DNA from: Sulfurovum sp. 16-42-52
GTDB taxonomy: Bacteria; Campylobacterota; Campylobacteria; Campylobacterales; Sulfurovaceae
NCBI GenBank assembly: GCA_002281755.1
Contig: NCHB01000008.1
Coordinates: 1-63,543 of the forward strand
DNA length: 63,543 bases
Direction of reading: 5' to 3'
Positions 25,251-32,391 of this stretch are shown here, piece after piece. Every line of letters starts with the position of its first letter. Positions within the stretch are counted from its first letter, which is position 1. Below the pieces are notes generated by a model, which worked only from the letters and a program-made list of their open reading frames with translations, was not told the origin of the DNA and did not search any database. A program made the position numbers and the translations under genes.

Positions 25251-26548
25251 GGAAAGCCTTTGTAAGTAAAATGAGCGATTATTTTAACACCTTTGTACTA
25301 ACAAGAGGCTTGTTCATTTCTCTTCTTGCATCTGCTTTTATCTACCTTGACTATTGGGGTCTCTCCCACCCGTTTATCAACACGCTTTTAGGACTCACCG
25401 CGCTCTATCTGCTGCTTCAAGCAGACAAAAAAGTGTGGTTTATCGCCGGAGCTGGCATCGGGTTGTTGTGGTTTTGGTGGATTGTTCTGAGCCTTTGGCA
25501 CTACGGGATGATTTGGGCTGTGCCGATTGAACTGATTATTATCATGCTTACCTATGGTCTTATGTTTTGGGTTATTGCGTGGATTTCAGAAAAGATATCA
25601 TCCAAGATACCCATCCCAACTGTTTACATGAAAGCACTTGGGCTTTTGGGTTTGAGCTATCTGCATCCCTTCTCTTTTGACTGGCTCAAACCTGAACTGA
25701 TATTTGTGGAGAGTTACCTTGGCATCAAAAAATGGCAATTTGCTCTCATCCTGCTTGGCATTACTCTAAGCATTCACACCCAGCGTTTTTACTATCTTCT
25801 ACTTCTCTTTTTTGCCTATGAACCACGGGTGTATACCACAACACCGCTTGAACAAAACATCGCGCTGGTCACCACCCACACCACCGTGAGCGAGAAATGG
25901 GATGAGAGCATGCAGACCGCACACTTTAAGATACTCATCGAAGCAATAGATGCCGCCATCGAGGCAAAAAAGAGTCTGGTTGTACTGCCTGAGTCCGTGT
26001 TTCCTGTTTTTTTAAACCATTCACAAGAACTCATAGATGCCCTGCAAGCAAGAGCTAAACAGATCTCCATTGTTACGGGAGGTCTGTACTGGGACGGCAA
26101 AACGCCTAGAAACTCTGCGTACATCTTTACGGGCAACACCATCACCGTTGCCAACAAAGTGGTACTCGTTCCTTTTGGCGAGAGCAATCCCCTGCCCGAT
26201 TTTTTAAGCGACTGGGTCAATAAAGTCTTTTATGATGGTGCAGTGGACTACAAAGCAAGCTCTCAAACGACTGACTACCTCGTAAACGGTGTACGCTACC
26301 GCAATGCCATCTGTTTTGAAGCCACCTCAGAGATACTCTACAGCAAAGATGCAAACGGCAACAGACCCCAAAACATGATAGTCCTCAGCAACAATGGCTG
26401 GTTCACCCCCTCCACAGAACCCACACTGCAAAAACTCCTACTCCAGTACTACAGCAAAAAATACGGCACGACCATCTACCACGCAGTCAATATGTCAGAG
26501 TCGTATGTGGTAAAAGAGGGATTGGTATTTAAAACTACAAAAAACTAG
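25232..26548 (+). CDS. lnt: Apolipoprotein N-acyltransferase
   Basis: 438 aa, shorter than the E. coli enzyme (about 510 aa) but usual in this phylum. It adds the third acyl chain to lipoproteins at the inner membrane. N-terminal membrane helices occupy residues ~20-190; the nitrilase-like domain has the catalytic Glu in VVLPESVFPVF, a Lys region near GGLYWDGKTP, and Cys in NAICFEATSEIL. ATG 25232 has AGAGGT at good spacing but overlaps yajC; ATG 25271 (14th codon) is the alternative without overlap. Several lipoproteins in this window are likely substrates of the pathway. Confidence 0.9.
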   Translation: MSRVVPWKAFVSKMSDYFNTFVLTRGLFISLLASAFIYLDYWGLSHPFINTLLGLTALYLLLQADKKVWFIAGAGIGLLWFWWIVLSLWHYGMIWAVPIELIIIMLTYGLMFWVIAWISEKISSKIPIPTVYMKALGLLGLSYLHPFSFDWLKPELIFVESYLGIKKWQFALILLGITLSIHTQRFYYLLLLFFAYEPRVYTTTPLEQNIALVTTHTTVSEKWDESMQTAHFKILIEAIDAAIEAKKSLVVLPESVFPVFLNHSQELIDALQARAKQISIVTGGLYWDGKTPRNSAYIFTGNTITVANKVVLVPFGESNPLPDFLSDWVNKVFYDGAVDYKASSQTTDYLVNGVRYRNAICFEATSEILYSKDANGNRPQNMIVLSNNGWFTPSTEPTLQKLLLQYYSKKYGTTIYHAVNMSESYVVKEGLVFKTTKN

Positions 26549-26573
26549 ATAAACACATCTTGAATCATTTTGT

Positions 26574-26945
26574 TTACTTCATTCTTTGCATCATGGCTTC
26601 AATAGCCATAAGAAGTCCTGACAATTTTGTATCACAAACATTATAGATTTCTTCAGCATCTATATCAAAATAATGATGGGAAATTATATCTCTCATACCT
26701 TTTGCCCCTCGCCAATCAACCTCAGGATAATCTAAAAATAAACTTTTATCTGTTATTTTGTCAATGTTTTTGAGACTCTCTCCAATGGCAATAAGCAGCA
26801 TACAAATACTGTCAAGCTTTTCCATCCCTTGAGGAGTATCTGTAAAATCATTCACATCTTTTATCGGCTCAAATCTTTGCTCAATAGTCTTAATGGCATC
26901 AGAAATTTGTTACAATATTTCTAAAACCAAAGTTTTATCATACAT
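26574..26945 (-). pseudogene. hepT: HepT HEPN toxin with an in-frame nonsense codon
   Basis: The natural start is ATG 26945, overlapping the end of mntA in ATGTATGA. Codon 12 (26912-26910) is TAA; the frame then continues uninterrupted to 26574. Read through, it would give about 123 aa, the normal HepT length, and the next codon is CAA, so a single CAA-to-TAA change explains the break. The C-terminal part has the HEPN RNase motif R-x4-H-x-Y (RDIISHHYF). HepT cleaves RNA or tRNA and is silenced by MntA-catalysed AMPylation of the motif Tyr. An internal start at GTG 26855 would give 93 aa lacking the first helix, probably non-functional. Suppression of the stop is another possibility. Confidence 0.75.
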
Positions 26946-27228
26946 ATATAGCTTCTTTATTAATGCGGTTCTTCAGATACGGATTCATTTTTTCTCGCAC
27001 TCTGACAATATCTACACTTTTAGAAAATAAAGTACTTAGCTCATCTTTGATATGCACCAACATAAACATATCTGCAACTTTTGATTTTAGACATATATCT
27101 ATATCACTATCGTCTCTTGCCTCATCTCTTGCCAAAGACCCAAATATACCAATCTGATCTATGGCATACTTATCAGCATTTTTTTCTTTAAATTCTTTAA
27201 GTTTTTGTATGGCTTCATGTTTAGTCAT
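26938..27228 (-). CDS. mntA: MntA minimal nucleotidyltransferase antitoxin
   Basis: 96 aa from ATG 27228, which has AAAGGA 8 bases upstream and a TATAAT box at 27255-27250; a longer frame upstream is not supported. The polymerase-beta-type motif is GIFGSLARDEARDDSDIDI, with GS and the DxD metal ligands in place, plus a later Asp in SVDIVRVRE. MntA adds AMP to the HepT toxin and neutralises it. It is intact, whereas the adjoining toxin is interrupted. Such pairs are common in defence islands. Confidence 0.88.
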   Translation of the reverse strand: MTKHEAIQKLKEFKEKNADKYAIDQIGIFGSLARDEARDDSDIDICLKSKVADMFMLVHIKDELSTLFSKSVDIVRVREKMNPYLKNRINKEAIYV

Positions 27229-27249
27229 AAGATTATCCTTTGTCAGAAA

Positions 27250-27255
27250 ATTATA
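27250..27255 (-). promoter_or_regulatory. -10 box of mntA-hepT
   Basis: The minus strand reads GGTATAATTTTC, 21 bases before ATG 27228, in the 122-base gap downstream of the DUF262-HNH gene. The rest of that gap shows no gene. Confidence 0.5.
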
Positions 27256-27350
27256 CCAAAAGTTAGTCCAATTAAAATACAACACATCCGTATAGACTTG
27301 ATAGATAAACTGTAGCCAATTTACGCAACCTTCTCCGATGGCTATTGGGT

Positions 27351-28463
27351 CTACTTCCCCGATTTTCGTCTGTTGCATTCTCTGCATAACATTTGACAAT
27401 TATTTGCTTCCGTTTTCCCACCTTCATGCCAAGGGGTGATGTGGTCGGCTTCCATTTCGTTTAGTTCATAGTGTATTTTTTCGCTTTTGTTTTTGACGCA
27501 CACAGGGCAAATCCCTTTTTGCCTTTCATACGCTTCTCTTTTTTGCTTGTCGCTAAATGCACGGATATTGAGATGCTTTTCTTTGCCCGTTAGCAGATAC
27601 TCATAGATTCCTTTTTTACTACCGACATCCTCATCTTGCATCAGTTCTGATATTTTGGCTTCAAGTGTTTTGGGGTCTAGGCTATTATCGTCTTTATACG
27701 CATTGAACAAAATACCCCACTCTATCCCCTTCATCTCTTTACGGTATTTAGGAAATACTGCACTCACCCAATCAATAACACTTTTAAAATACAACCATAG
27801 TTCATTCGCATTGGTATCATGTTGATGTGTTGCCATGTATTTTTCTATGATCGTTTTGTCGCGTTTGGCAATCCAATCAATAGCCGTCTCCAAATAATCT
27901 TGACGATTAACCGTACCGCCCATGTATTGATGTCCCATACTATAGGCTACACAACCATTTCTACTAAAATACTTTTTTGCTTCAGTGACCCAAGAGCCAC
28001 TATACACCGCATTTCTCAACTCTTGTTCTGTAAGTTCTTCTCCTGCTATGTTGATAGTTTTAAACCACTCCAGTTTTTCACTGTCCGTCCCACTGCAAAA
28101 ATAGACCATCAGCTTATAATCCAAAATCTCCTCTTGCTCGTCTTTTTGCAAGTTGTGAAAATAGCGCATCATGTAGGCAAAATCACCGTTTATGTATTGA
28201 GAGATAGATATGGTTCTTTGTTGTCCGTCTATCACCTCGTAGCCACCATCTTCTTTCATAGCCCAATACATCACATTGAGCGGAAAACCTTTGGTTACGG
28301 TATCGATCACCGCTTCTCGTTGTTTATCTTTATAGACAAACTCTCTCTGATAGGGTGGTCTTATATCGAGCTTGCCGTCAAACCCTACTACACCATCTTC
28401 TTCGTTGTCGATATAGCCGTTTGTGAGTTCTCGTATCGTGATTTCTTTAAGTTCTATTTGCAT
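27351..28463 (-). CDS. DUF262 (ParB/GmrS-like) nuclease with C-terminal HNH domain
   Basis: 370 aa. The N-terminal DUF262 part has IRPPYQREFVYKDKQREAV and the signature VIDGQQRTISI, the NTP-binding/nicking fold seen in GmrSD-type restriction enzymes. The last ~55 residues are an HNH nuclease: CPVC, then EADHITPWHEGGKTEANNC and MLCRECNRRK, with zinc-knuckle cysteine pairs and the His of the beta-beta-alpha metal site. Its start overlaps the end of the EcoRI-family methyltransferase gene by 10 bases. This strongly suggests that it is the cutting partner of that methylase. All motifs are present and the frame is intact. Confidence 0.82.
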   Translation of the reverse strand: MQIELKEITIRELTNGYIDNEEDGVVGFDGKLDIRPPYQREFVYKDKQREAVIDTVTKGFPLNVMYWAMKEDGGYEVIDGQQRTISISQYINGDFAYMMRYFHNLQKDEQEEILDYKLMVYFCSGTDSEKLEWFKTINIAGEELTEQELRNAVYSGSWVTEAKKYFSRNGCVAYSMGHQYMGGTVNRQDYLETAIDWIAKRDKTIIEKYMATHQHDTNANELWLYFKSVIDWVSAVFPKYRKEMKGIEWGILFNAYKDDNSLDPKTLEAKISELMQDEDVGSKKGIYEYLLTGKEKHLNIRAFSDKQKREAYERQKGICPVCVKNKSEKIHYELNEMEADHITPWHEGGKTEANNCQMLCRECNRRKSGK

Positions 28464-29494
28464 ATTTCTAATCTCCTATTTTTAATAAACACTCTTGCAT
28501 AAGTATTTTTGCTATTTATTAAAGGTCTTGCATCTTTATCACCCAAAAAAGGAATACCAACAACATCTTCACTGTAACCAGCTGAAGCTGACATACCTAA
28601 AATTTTAAACTGTTCGGGATTGTACTTGTCTAAAAATGTAATAGGAACGCCCATCACACCACTATAGTCGATAGGTATATCTTTGGTTTTATTAACATTA
28701 ATTGCATCATAATTGTCATAAGTTGGATATTCTTCTGGAGTATAGTTTTTATAAAGCATCAAATCTTCATGTCGTTTTTTAATTTCTAAGTTTGTAAACC
28801 AAACAACACCTGAAACTCTTATCATTCCTTCTTTGTGGTCACTAGCAGTTGCATAATCTTCATATTTAATATTAATAAAATGTCCAGCACCACCCTTAAA
28901 ACCATAGCCTAGCCAAAGTTTATTTTCTTTTATTAACTTGAAGATTTCTTTATAGGTTATAGCATTTTGATGACCGACTATCACAAACTTTTTATCATAC
29001 TCTACCAGTTGCGCTACATATTCGCGAAAAAGAGAAAACGGTGGATTGGTTACGACTATATCGGCTTGCTTTAAAAGCTCAATGCTCTCTTGACTTCTAA
29101 AATCTCCATCACCGTTAAGCGCATGAACGCCTATCTCCTCTACATTTGGAACATTGTCTCCGTTTTTATCGCCATCATATTCTAAATAAACGGCATTTTC
29201 TGAATTGTTTTGACTAAAAAGATTAGTGTCTTGATTTTTATAGCAAGTTGCGATGAGTTTTTTGAGTCCTAATTTTTCAAAATTGTGAGAAAAATAGTGA
29301 AAAAAATTACTCACTCTGGGGTCATCACAGTTACAGTAAACCACTTTGTTTTTAAAATGCTCTTTATAGTGTTTCAACTCTCGCTCTATATCTTCCAGTT
29401 GTGTATAGAACTCATCATTTTTGCCTTTTTTGGCACTATGGAGGTTTTTGTTTAGAACTTTTTTTTCAATCTGCTGATTAGACATATTCCACAC
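28454..29494 (-). CDS. EcoRI-family adenine-specific DNA methyltransferase
   Basis: 346 aa from GTG 29494, or 343 aa from ATG 29485. The start KNLHSAKKGKNDEFYTQ and NCDDPRVSNFFHYFS are characteristic of the EcoRI methylase family; the catalytic motif IV is ADIVVTNPPFSLFREYV (N6-adenine type, NPPF). It would methylate adenine in a specific site and protect host DNA. The overlapping downstream gene is a DUF262-HNH nuclease rather than an EcoRI-like endonuclease. AT content around the island is higher than in neighbouring core genes, consistent with acquisition by transfer. The recognition site cannot be deduced. Confidence 0.87.
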   Translation of the reverse strand: MWNMSNQQIEKKVLNKNLHSAKKGKNDEFYTQLEDIERELKHYKEHFKNKVVYCNCDDPRVSNFFHYFSHNFEKLGLKKLIATCYKNQDTNLFSQNNSENAVYLEYDGDKNGDNVPNVEEIGVHALNGDGDFRSQESIELLKQADIVVTNPPFSLFREYVAQLVEYDKKFVIVGHQNAITYKEIFKLIKENKLWLGYGFKGGAGHFINIKYEDYATASDHKEGMIRVSGVVWFTNLEIKKRHEDLMLYKNYTPEEYPTYDNYDAINVNKTKDIPIDYSGVMGVPITFLDKYNPEQFKILGMSASAGYSEDVVGIPFLGDKDARPLINSKNTYARVFIKNRRLEICK

Positions 29495-29556
29495 TTTTAA
29501 CTATTTTTGTTTATTTATAAAACATTATATTTGAAAGTGTTTAATATAGCTACATA

Positions 29557-29562
29557 ATTATA
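29557..29562 (-). promoter_or_regulatory. -10 box of the methylase-nuclease operon
   Basis: The minus strand reads TATAATTATG, about 63 bases before GTG 29494, in the AT-rich divergent gap 29495-29641. The same gap has the inverted repeats ACACTTT/AAAGTGT around 29491-29540 and GTTTA-TT-TAAAC at 29573-29584, possible operators for the small HTH protein divergently encoded at 29642. Confidence 0.4.
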
Positions 29563-29641
29563 CAAATTTGATGTTTATTTAAACAGTTGTATTTTTATAG
29601 TCTAAAAAGTAAGCTACCTAAACAGGCAAAGGGTAGAATTT

Positions 29642-29845
29642 ATGAATAAAAGAGATACGGCATTTTATTTAGGTATAGACAGATCAACGCTCTATAATTG
29701 GGAAAAGTCAAAACCAAATCTCTACAAAACAATCATGCTTGGTCTCAAAGCAGATGAAATAATCGAAAAATCAGAAAAAAATATTGCAGAACTCAAAGAA
29801 CTGAAAGGAAAACTTGAGGCTACAAAATCTTTAGAGAACAAGTAA
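29642..29845 (+). CDS. Small helix-turn-helix protein, possible R-M controller
   Basis: 67 aa. AAAGGG about 8 bases before ATG 29642. Residues 3-27 (RDTAFYLGIDRSTLYNWEKS) form a clear helix-turn-helix like those of phage or Cro-type repressors; residues 45-67 are a Lys/Glu-rich helix (SEKNIAELKELKGKLEATKS) likely to dimerise. It diverges from the methylase-nuclease operon across a gap with inverted repeats, the arrangement of restriction-modification controller proteins, though no controller family was recognised. The alternative is an unrelated repressor left by a mobile element. Confidence 0.6.
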   Translation: MNKRDTAFYLGIDRSTLYNWEKSKPNLYKTIMLGLKADEIIEKSEKNIAELKELKGKLEATKSLENK

Positions 29846-29921
29846 AACTTTACCCTCCGTATCTTGCTCATTTTTCACCCAAACCCCGCCTTGACACCCT
29901 GCACCATTTAAGCTAAACTTG

Positions 29922-29931
29922 TCAATATATT
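29922..29931 (+). promoter_or_regulatory. Palindrome/-10 region ahead of the Phd-ParE operon
   Basis: CAATATATTG is a perfect 10-bp palindrome flanked by TTGT and TACAA, 17 bases before ATG 29949. It contains TATATT, a plausible -10. Phd-type antitoxins repress their own promoter through such palindromes, so this is a candidate operator. Confidence 0.45.
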
Positions 29932-29948
29932 GTACAAAAGGATTTTTG

Positions 29949-30203
29949 ATGAAAGCAGTCAACTACTCTCATGCCAGAAACAACCTCAAAGCCATCATCG
30001 ATGCTGTATGTGACGACAACGAAGAAGTCATCATCACGACTAAAAATGACAAATCGGTCGTCATACTCTCCATGGATGAATATAACCGTACACATATGCA
30101 AGTCAAACGGGATGTACAAGAAGCGCTGCGTCAAGTGGAGATGAATGACCTTATGGAAGCTGATGAAGTCTTTGATGTACTGCTGAGCAAATATGAAGAT
30201 TAA
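29949..30203 (+). CDS. Phd/YefM-family antitoxin
   Basis: 84 aa from ATG 29949, preferred over an upstream in-frame ATG because AAAGGA lies 8 bases before it and the fold then begins MKAVNYSHARNNLKAIID, the standard Phd/YefM start. The DNA-binding part has EEVIITTKNDKSVVILSM; the C-terminal helix (from about residue 55) would wrap the toxin. The start of the ParE-like toxin gene overlaps its last 11 bases. Together they make a type II toxin-antitoxin module, probably autoregulated by the palindrome just upstream. Confidence 0.87.
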   Translation: MKAVNYSHARNNLKAIIDAVCDDNEEVIITTKNDKSVVILSMDEYNRTHMQVKRDVQEALRQVEMNDLMEADEVFDVLLSKYED

Positions 30204-30477
30204 ATTCACGCCAAAATTTTATGCGCGTCTTGAGGAGATTGCTGATTTTATCTCTATCCAGAGTGGGTCGAAAAAAATAACGATTGGGTTTATTCTTGCA
30301 TTAAAAAAACACATCATCGTATCACTGACCACTTTCCCAAAAATGGGTAGACCCGCTGAAGAATTCGGTAAAGATGTACGTAAATTAGTACATCAACATT
30401 ACACCATTCTTTATAAAATACAAGAAGAAAATATTGTTGTTCTTACTATTTACAAAGAAAACTTACCAAGTCTATAG
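30193..30477 (+). CDS. ParE/RelE-superfamily toxin
   Basis: 94 aa. Begins MKIKFTPKFYARLEEIADFI, the first strand and helices of the RelE/ParE fold, and contains FPKMGRPAEEFGKDVRKLV and HYTILYKIQEENIVVLTIY, the central beta sheet. ParE members poison DNA gyrase, RelE members cut mRNA on ribosomes; the short C-terminus and GRP..R pattern favour ParE-like. Overlaps the antitoxin by 11 bases; no disabling change is seen. Confidence 0.83.
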   Translation: MKIKFTPKFYARLEEIADFISIQSGSKKITIGFILALKKHIIVSLTTFPKMGRPAEEFGKDVRKLVHQHYTILYKIQEENIVVLTIYKENLPSL

Positions 30478-30492
30478 ACTACTTCATTGACA

Positions 30493-31860
30493 TCAGATAT
30501 AAAACGTTGAACTTCTCAGCAACTTGAGTGCATGCTCTATCTTCTCTTCTAACATCGCTTCATGTTCGCATAAAAGTGGGTCGGTATCGAGGGCGGTGTT
30601 GCTTGCGTGTTTTTTGATGTGTGTCAAGATGAGTGTACGTTCTTTGCAGTTTCGCCATTCGCGCAAGGGTTTGAGCAGGATGTTAAGCTCATCTACGATG
30701 GTCTGCACCTCTTTTTCACCGATGATATGGAAAAAATCTTCCAAATGTGTCTGGATACAGTCCAAAGAGGCATAGAGCTGTTCAAGCAGTGTCTCATCAT
30801 ACCCTTCTTTGGTTTGGGCTAACAACTTTTCAAATCGTCTCAAATGTTTTTTAACGGCACTCTTCACCTCTTGCTGCAAAGAAGTAAAACGCACAATCTC
30901 AGTCTCGTGCAGCTCCCTCGAGAGTATCTGAATCAAATGCACAAAGGGTCTTGCAAGCAGCATTTGCATCACGGCTCTCTCTTCTTGTGTGGTAAGGCTA
31001 TTGAGTTCACTGTAGAGACTCATCTTGGCATCTTCGCGTGTAACACACAGCTCATCTAAGAAGTAAAGATAGCGCAAAAACTTCGTCTCTTCATGATAAC
31101 GTAACAAGAGATTGACACAAAAACGCTGCACGTAAGGACTAAAAAGATCTGAAAATGTCTCCAAGATGGTAGCTGTACGGCGTAACAATACACGCAAACG
31201 ATGCAGTGTTGCACTGTTATGTTTGTTCTGAAAGGCTACTTTATAGTAGTTAAGAAGACGGATGTTTTTATAGAGTATCAGCGCCACGCCATCACGCACA
31301 TAGAGGCGTGTGGGAACTTGCCAAAAGAAGAGATTGGAAGCTTCAAACGCATCGATTTGCTCATACATTTTATCGAGGTTGTACTCCATTGGTTTACCAT
31401 AAAGACTCAAGGCTTCTTCGGTGTATTTTGCATCTTTGCTGATCTGCTTGAGTATGAAAGGCTGCAAGGTTTCCAAGACTTCAGACTCACGCGCGGATTT
31501 TTCACTCACAAAGGTGGCAACAAGGATGCAAAGCCCCTCAAGACTTCTTTCGTACATTTGAAACTCAAACACTTCGTCTTCTATGTTGACCGTACTCACA
31601 TTTTTAACCAGCTTCGTGCCCACACGCATGTCACTGTGTGCAAGATAAACCTCTTTACTCACAGGCACAACGCTCTGCCCCTCTTCTTTGCTTAGGGTAA
31701 CTTTAGTGTAAGTATCGGGAAAGTGTTTGGCATAGTAGCACAGTGTGCCAATATCGGGCTTGACATAAAACTGCTCTATCTTGGCTGTCGTAACTGTCTG
31801 TTTTTCGAGCCAGCGCCCAATGTCTGCTGAGATGAGAAATGTCTGTTGTATCGTGTTCAT
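30493..31860 (-). CDS. CYTH-like/CHAD-domain protein
   Basis: 455 aa. The N-terminal ~190 residues resemble a degenerate CYTH (triphosphate tunnel) domain (IEQFYVKPDI ... TYTKVTLSKEEG). From about residue 215 a CHAD helical domain begins with the conserved ATLHRLRVLLRRTATILE, whose Arg and His line a polyphosphate-binding surface, and continues with repeated helical hairpins to the end. CHAD proteins bind polyphosphate granules. It has its own, apparently leaderless, promoter. The catalytic residues of CYTH look incomplete, so enzymatic activity is doubtful. Confidence 0.78.
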   Translation of the reverse strand: MNTIQQTFLISADIGRWLEKQTVTTAKIEQFYVKPDIGTLCYYAKHFPDTYTKVTLSKEEGQSVVPVSKEVYLAHSDMRVGTKLVKNVSTVNIEDEVFEFQMYERSLEGLCILVATFVSEKSARESEVLETLQPFILKQISKDAKYTEEALSLYGKPMEYNLDKMYEQIDAFEASNLFFWQVPTRLYVRDGVALILYKNIRLLNYYKVAFQNKHNSATLHRLRVLLRRTATILETFSDLFSPYVQRFCVNLLLRYHEETKFLRYLYFLDELCVTREDAKMSLYSELNSLTTQEERAVMQMLLARPFVHLIQILSRELHETEIVRFTSLQQEVKSAVKKHLRRFEKLLAQTKEGYDETLLEQLYASLDCIQTHLEDFFHIIGEKEVQTIVDELNILLKPLREWRNCKERTLILTHIKKHASNTALDTDPLLCEHEAMLEEKIEHALKLLRSSTFYI

Positions 31861-31866
31861 AGGGTG

Positions 31867-31872
31867 ATTATA
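31867..31872 (-). promoter_or_regulatory. -10 box giving a predicted leaderless CHAD mRNA
   Basis: The minus strand reads GGCTATAAT-CACCCT-ATG, with only six bases between the -10 and ATG 31860. This nearly copies the layout in front of the subtilase gene at 2266-2280. Confidence 0.55.
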
Positions 31873-31940
31873 GCCAAGTATGCTTCTTCTTAGCTTCTTC
31901 TTGTTGGACGCTTTTAAAACACCCTACCAAAGGGTAAAAA

Positions 31941-31969
31941 TTGACACAATGACACAATTCAACTATAAT
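31941..31969 (+). promoter_or_regulatory. Full-consensus sigma-70 promoter for yidD-pyrC-cysK
   Basis: TTGACA (31941-31946) and TATAAT (31964-31969) are both perfect and separated by exactly 17 bases. This is the only perfect -35/-10 pair noticed in the window. The spacer overlaps a tandem direct repeat TGACACAA (31942-31949 and 31950-31957). Confidence 0.8.
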
Positions 31970-31998
31970 CAACCCTACGTTTAAACTCGAGGGATACC

Positions 31999-32391
31999 AT
32001 GCACTCTGCGCCAGCATTTTTGGTTAAAAAATTCTTTCAAGCTCCTATCAAAGGCTATCAGTATATCTCCAAAATGCTGCCTGCATCATGTCGTTATTAT
32101 CCGAGTTGTTCCGAGTATGCCGCGTGGCAGTTTGAGTTCAATGCCCCGCATACTGCACTATTAGAGAGTTCTCTGCGCATTTTGCGTTGCAATCCCTTCT
32201 TTAAAGGTGGCATAGACTACCCCCTTGTGACGTTTATACCGCCCAAACACAGCTGTTTACTCAGACTTAAACCTTTTTGTGGCAAAATCAACATCATTTA
32301 TTGGCTGGTGCCAAAAAGCACCGATAAAACCAATACACGCTACGCCATAGTAAAGGATTTTGATGTCATTAACGCTTCTAAACCCGCTTGA
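31999..32391 (+). CDS. yidD: Membrane protein insertion efficiency factor YidD
   Basis: 130 aa, longer than most YidD (about 75-115 aa). The family signature CRYYPSCSEYA is followed by LRILRCNPFFKGGIDYPL. YidD is a small amphipathic protein that helps YidC insert membrane proteins. Usually the gene sits between rnpA and yidC; here it instead leads an operon with pyrC. The C-terminal ~45 residues extend past the normal end. GAGGGAT precedes ATG 31999. The last 29 bases overlap pyrC. Confidence 0.92.
   Translation: MHSAPAFLVKKFFQAPIKGYQYISKMLPASCRYYPSCSEYAAWQFEFNAPHTALLESSLRILRCNPFFKGGIDYPLVTFIPPKHSCLLRLKPFCGKINIIYWLVPKSTDKTNTRYAIVKDFDVINASKPA

Noticed and set aside
27229-27399. Longer mntA reading frame starting upstream
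   Set aside because: The extra 57 codons look unlike the family, the internal ATG 27228 has an excellent ribosome-binding site and its own -10 box.
26549-30492. Integrase, attachment-site repeats or tRNA end flanking the defence patch
   Set aside because: No integrase gene and no matching direct repeats at the two borders were found, so no mobile element is annotated.
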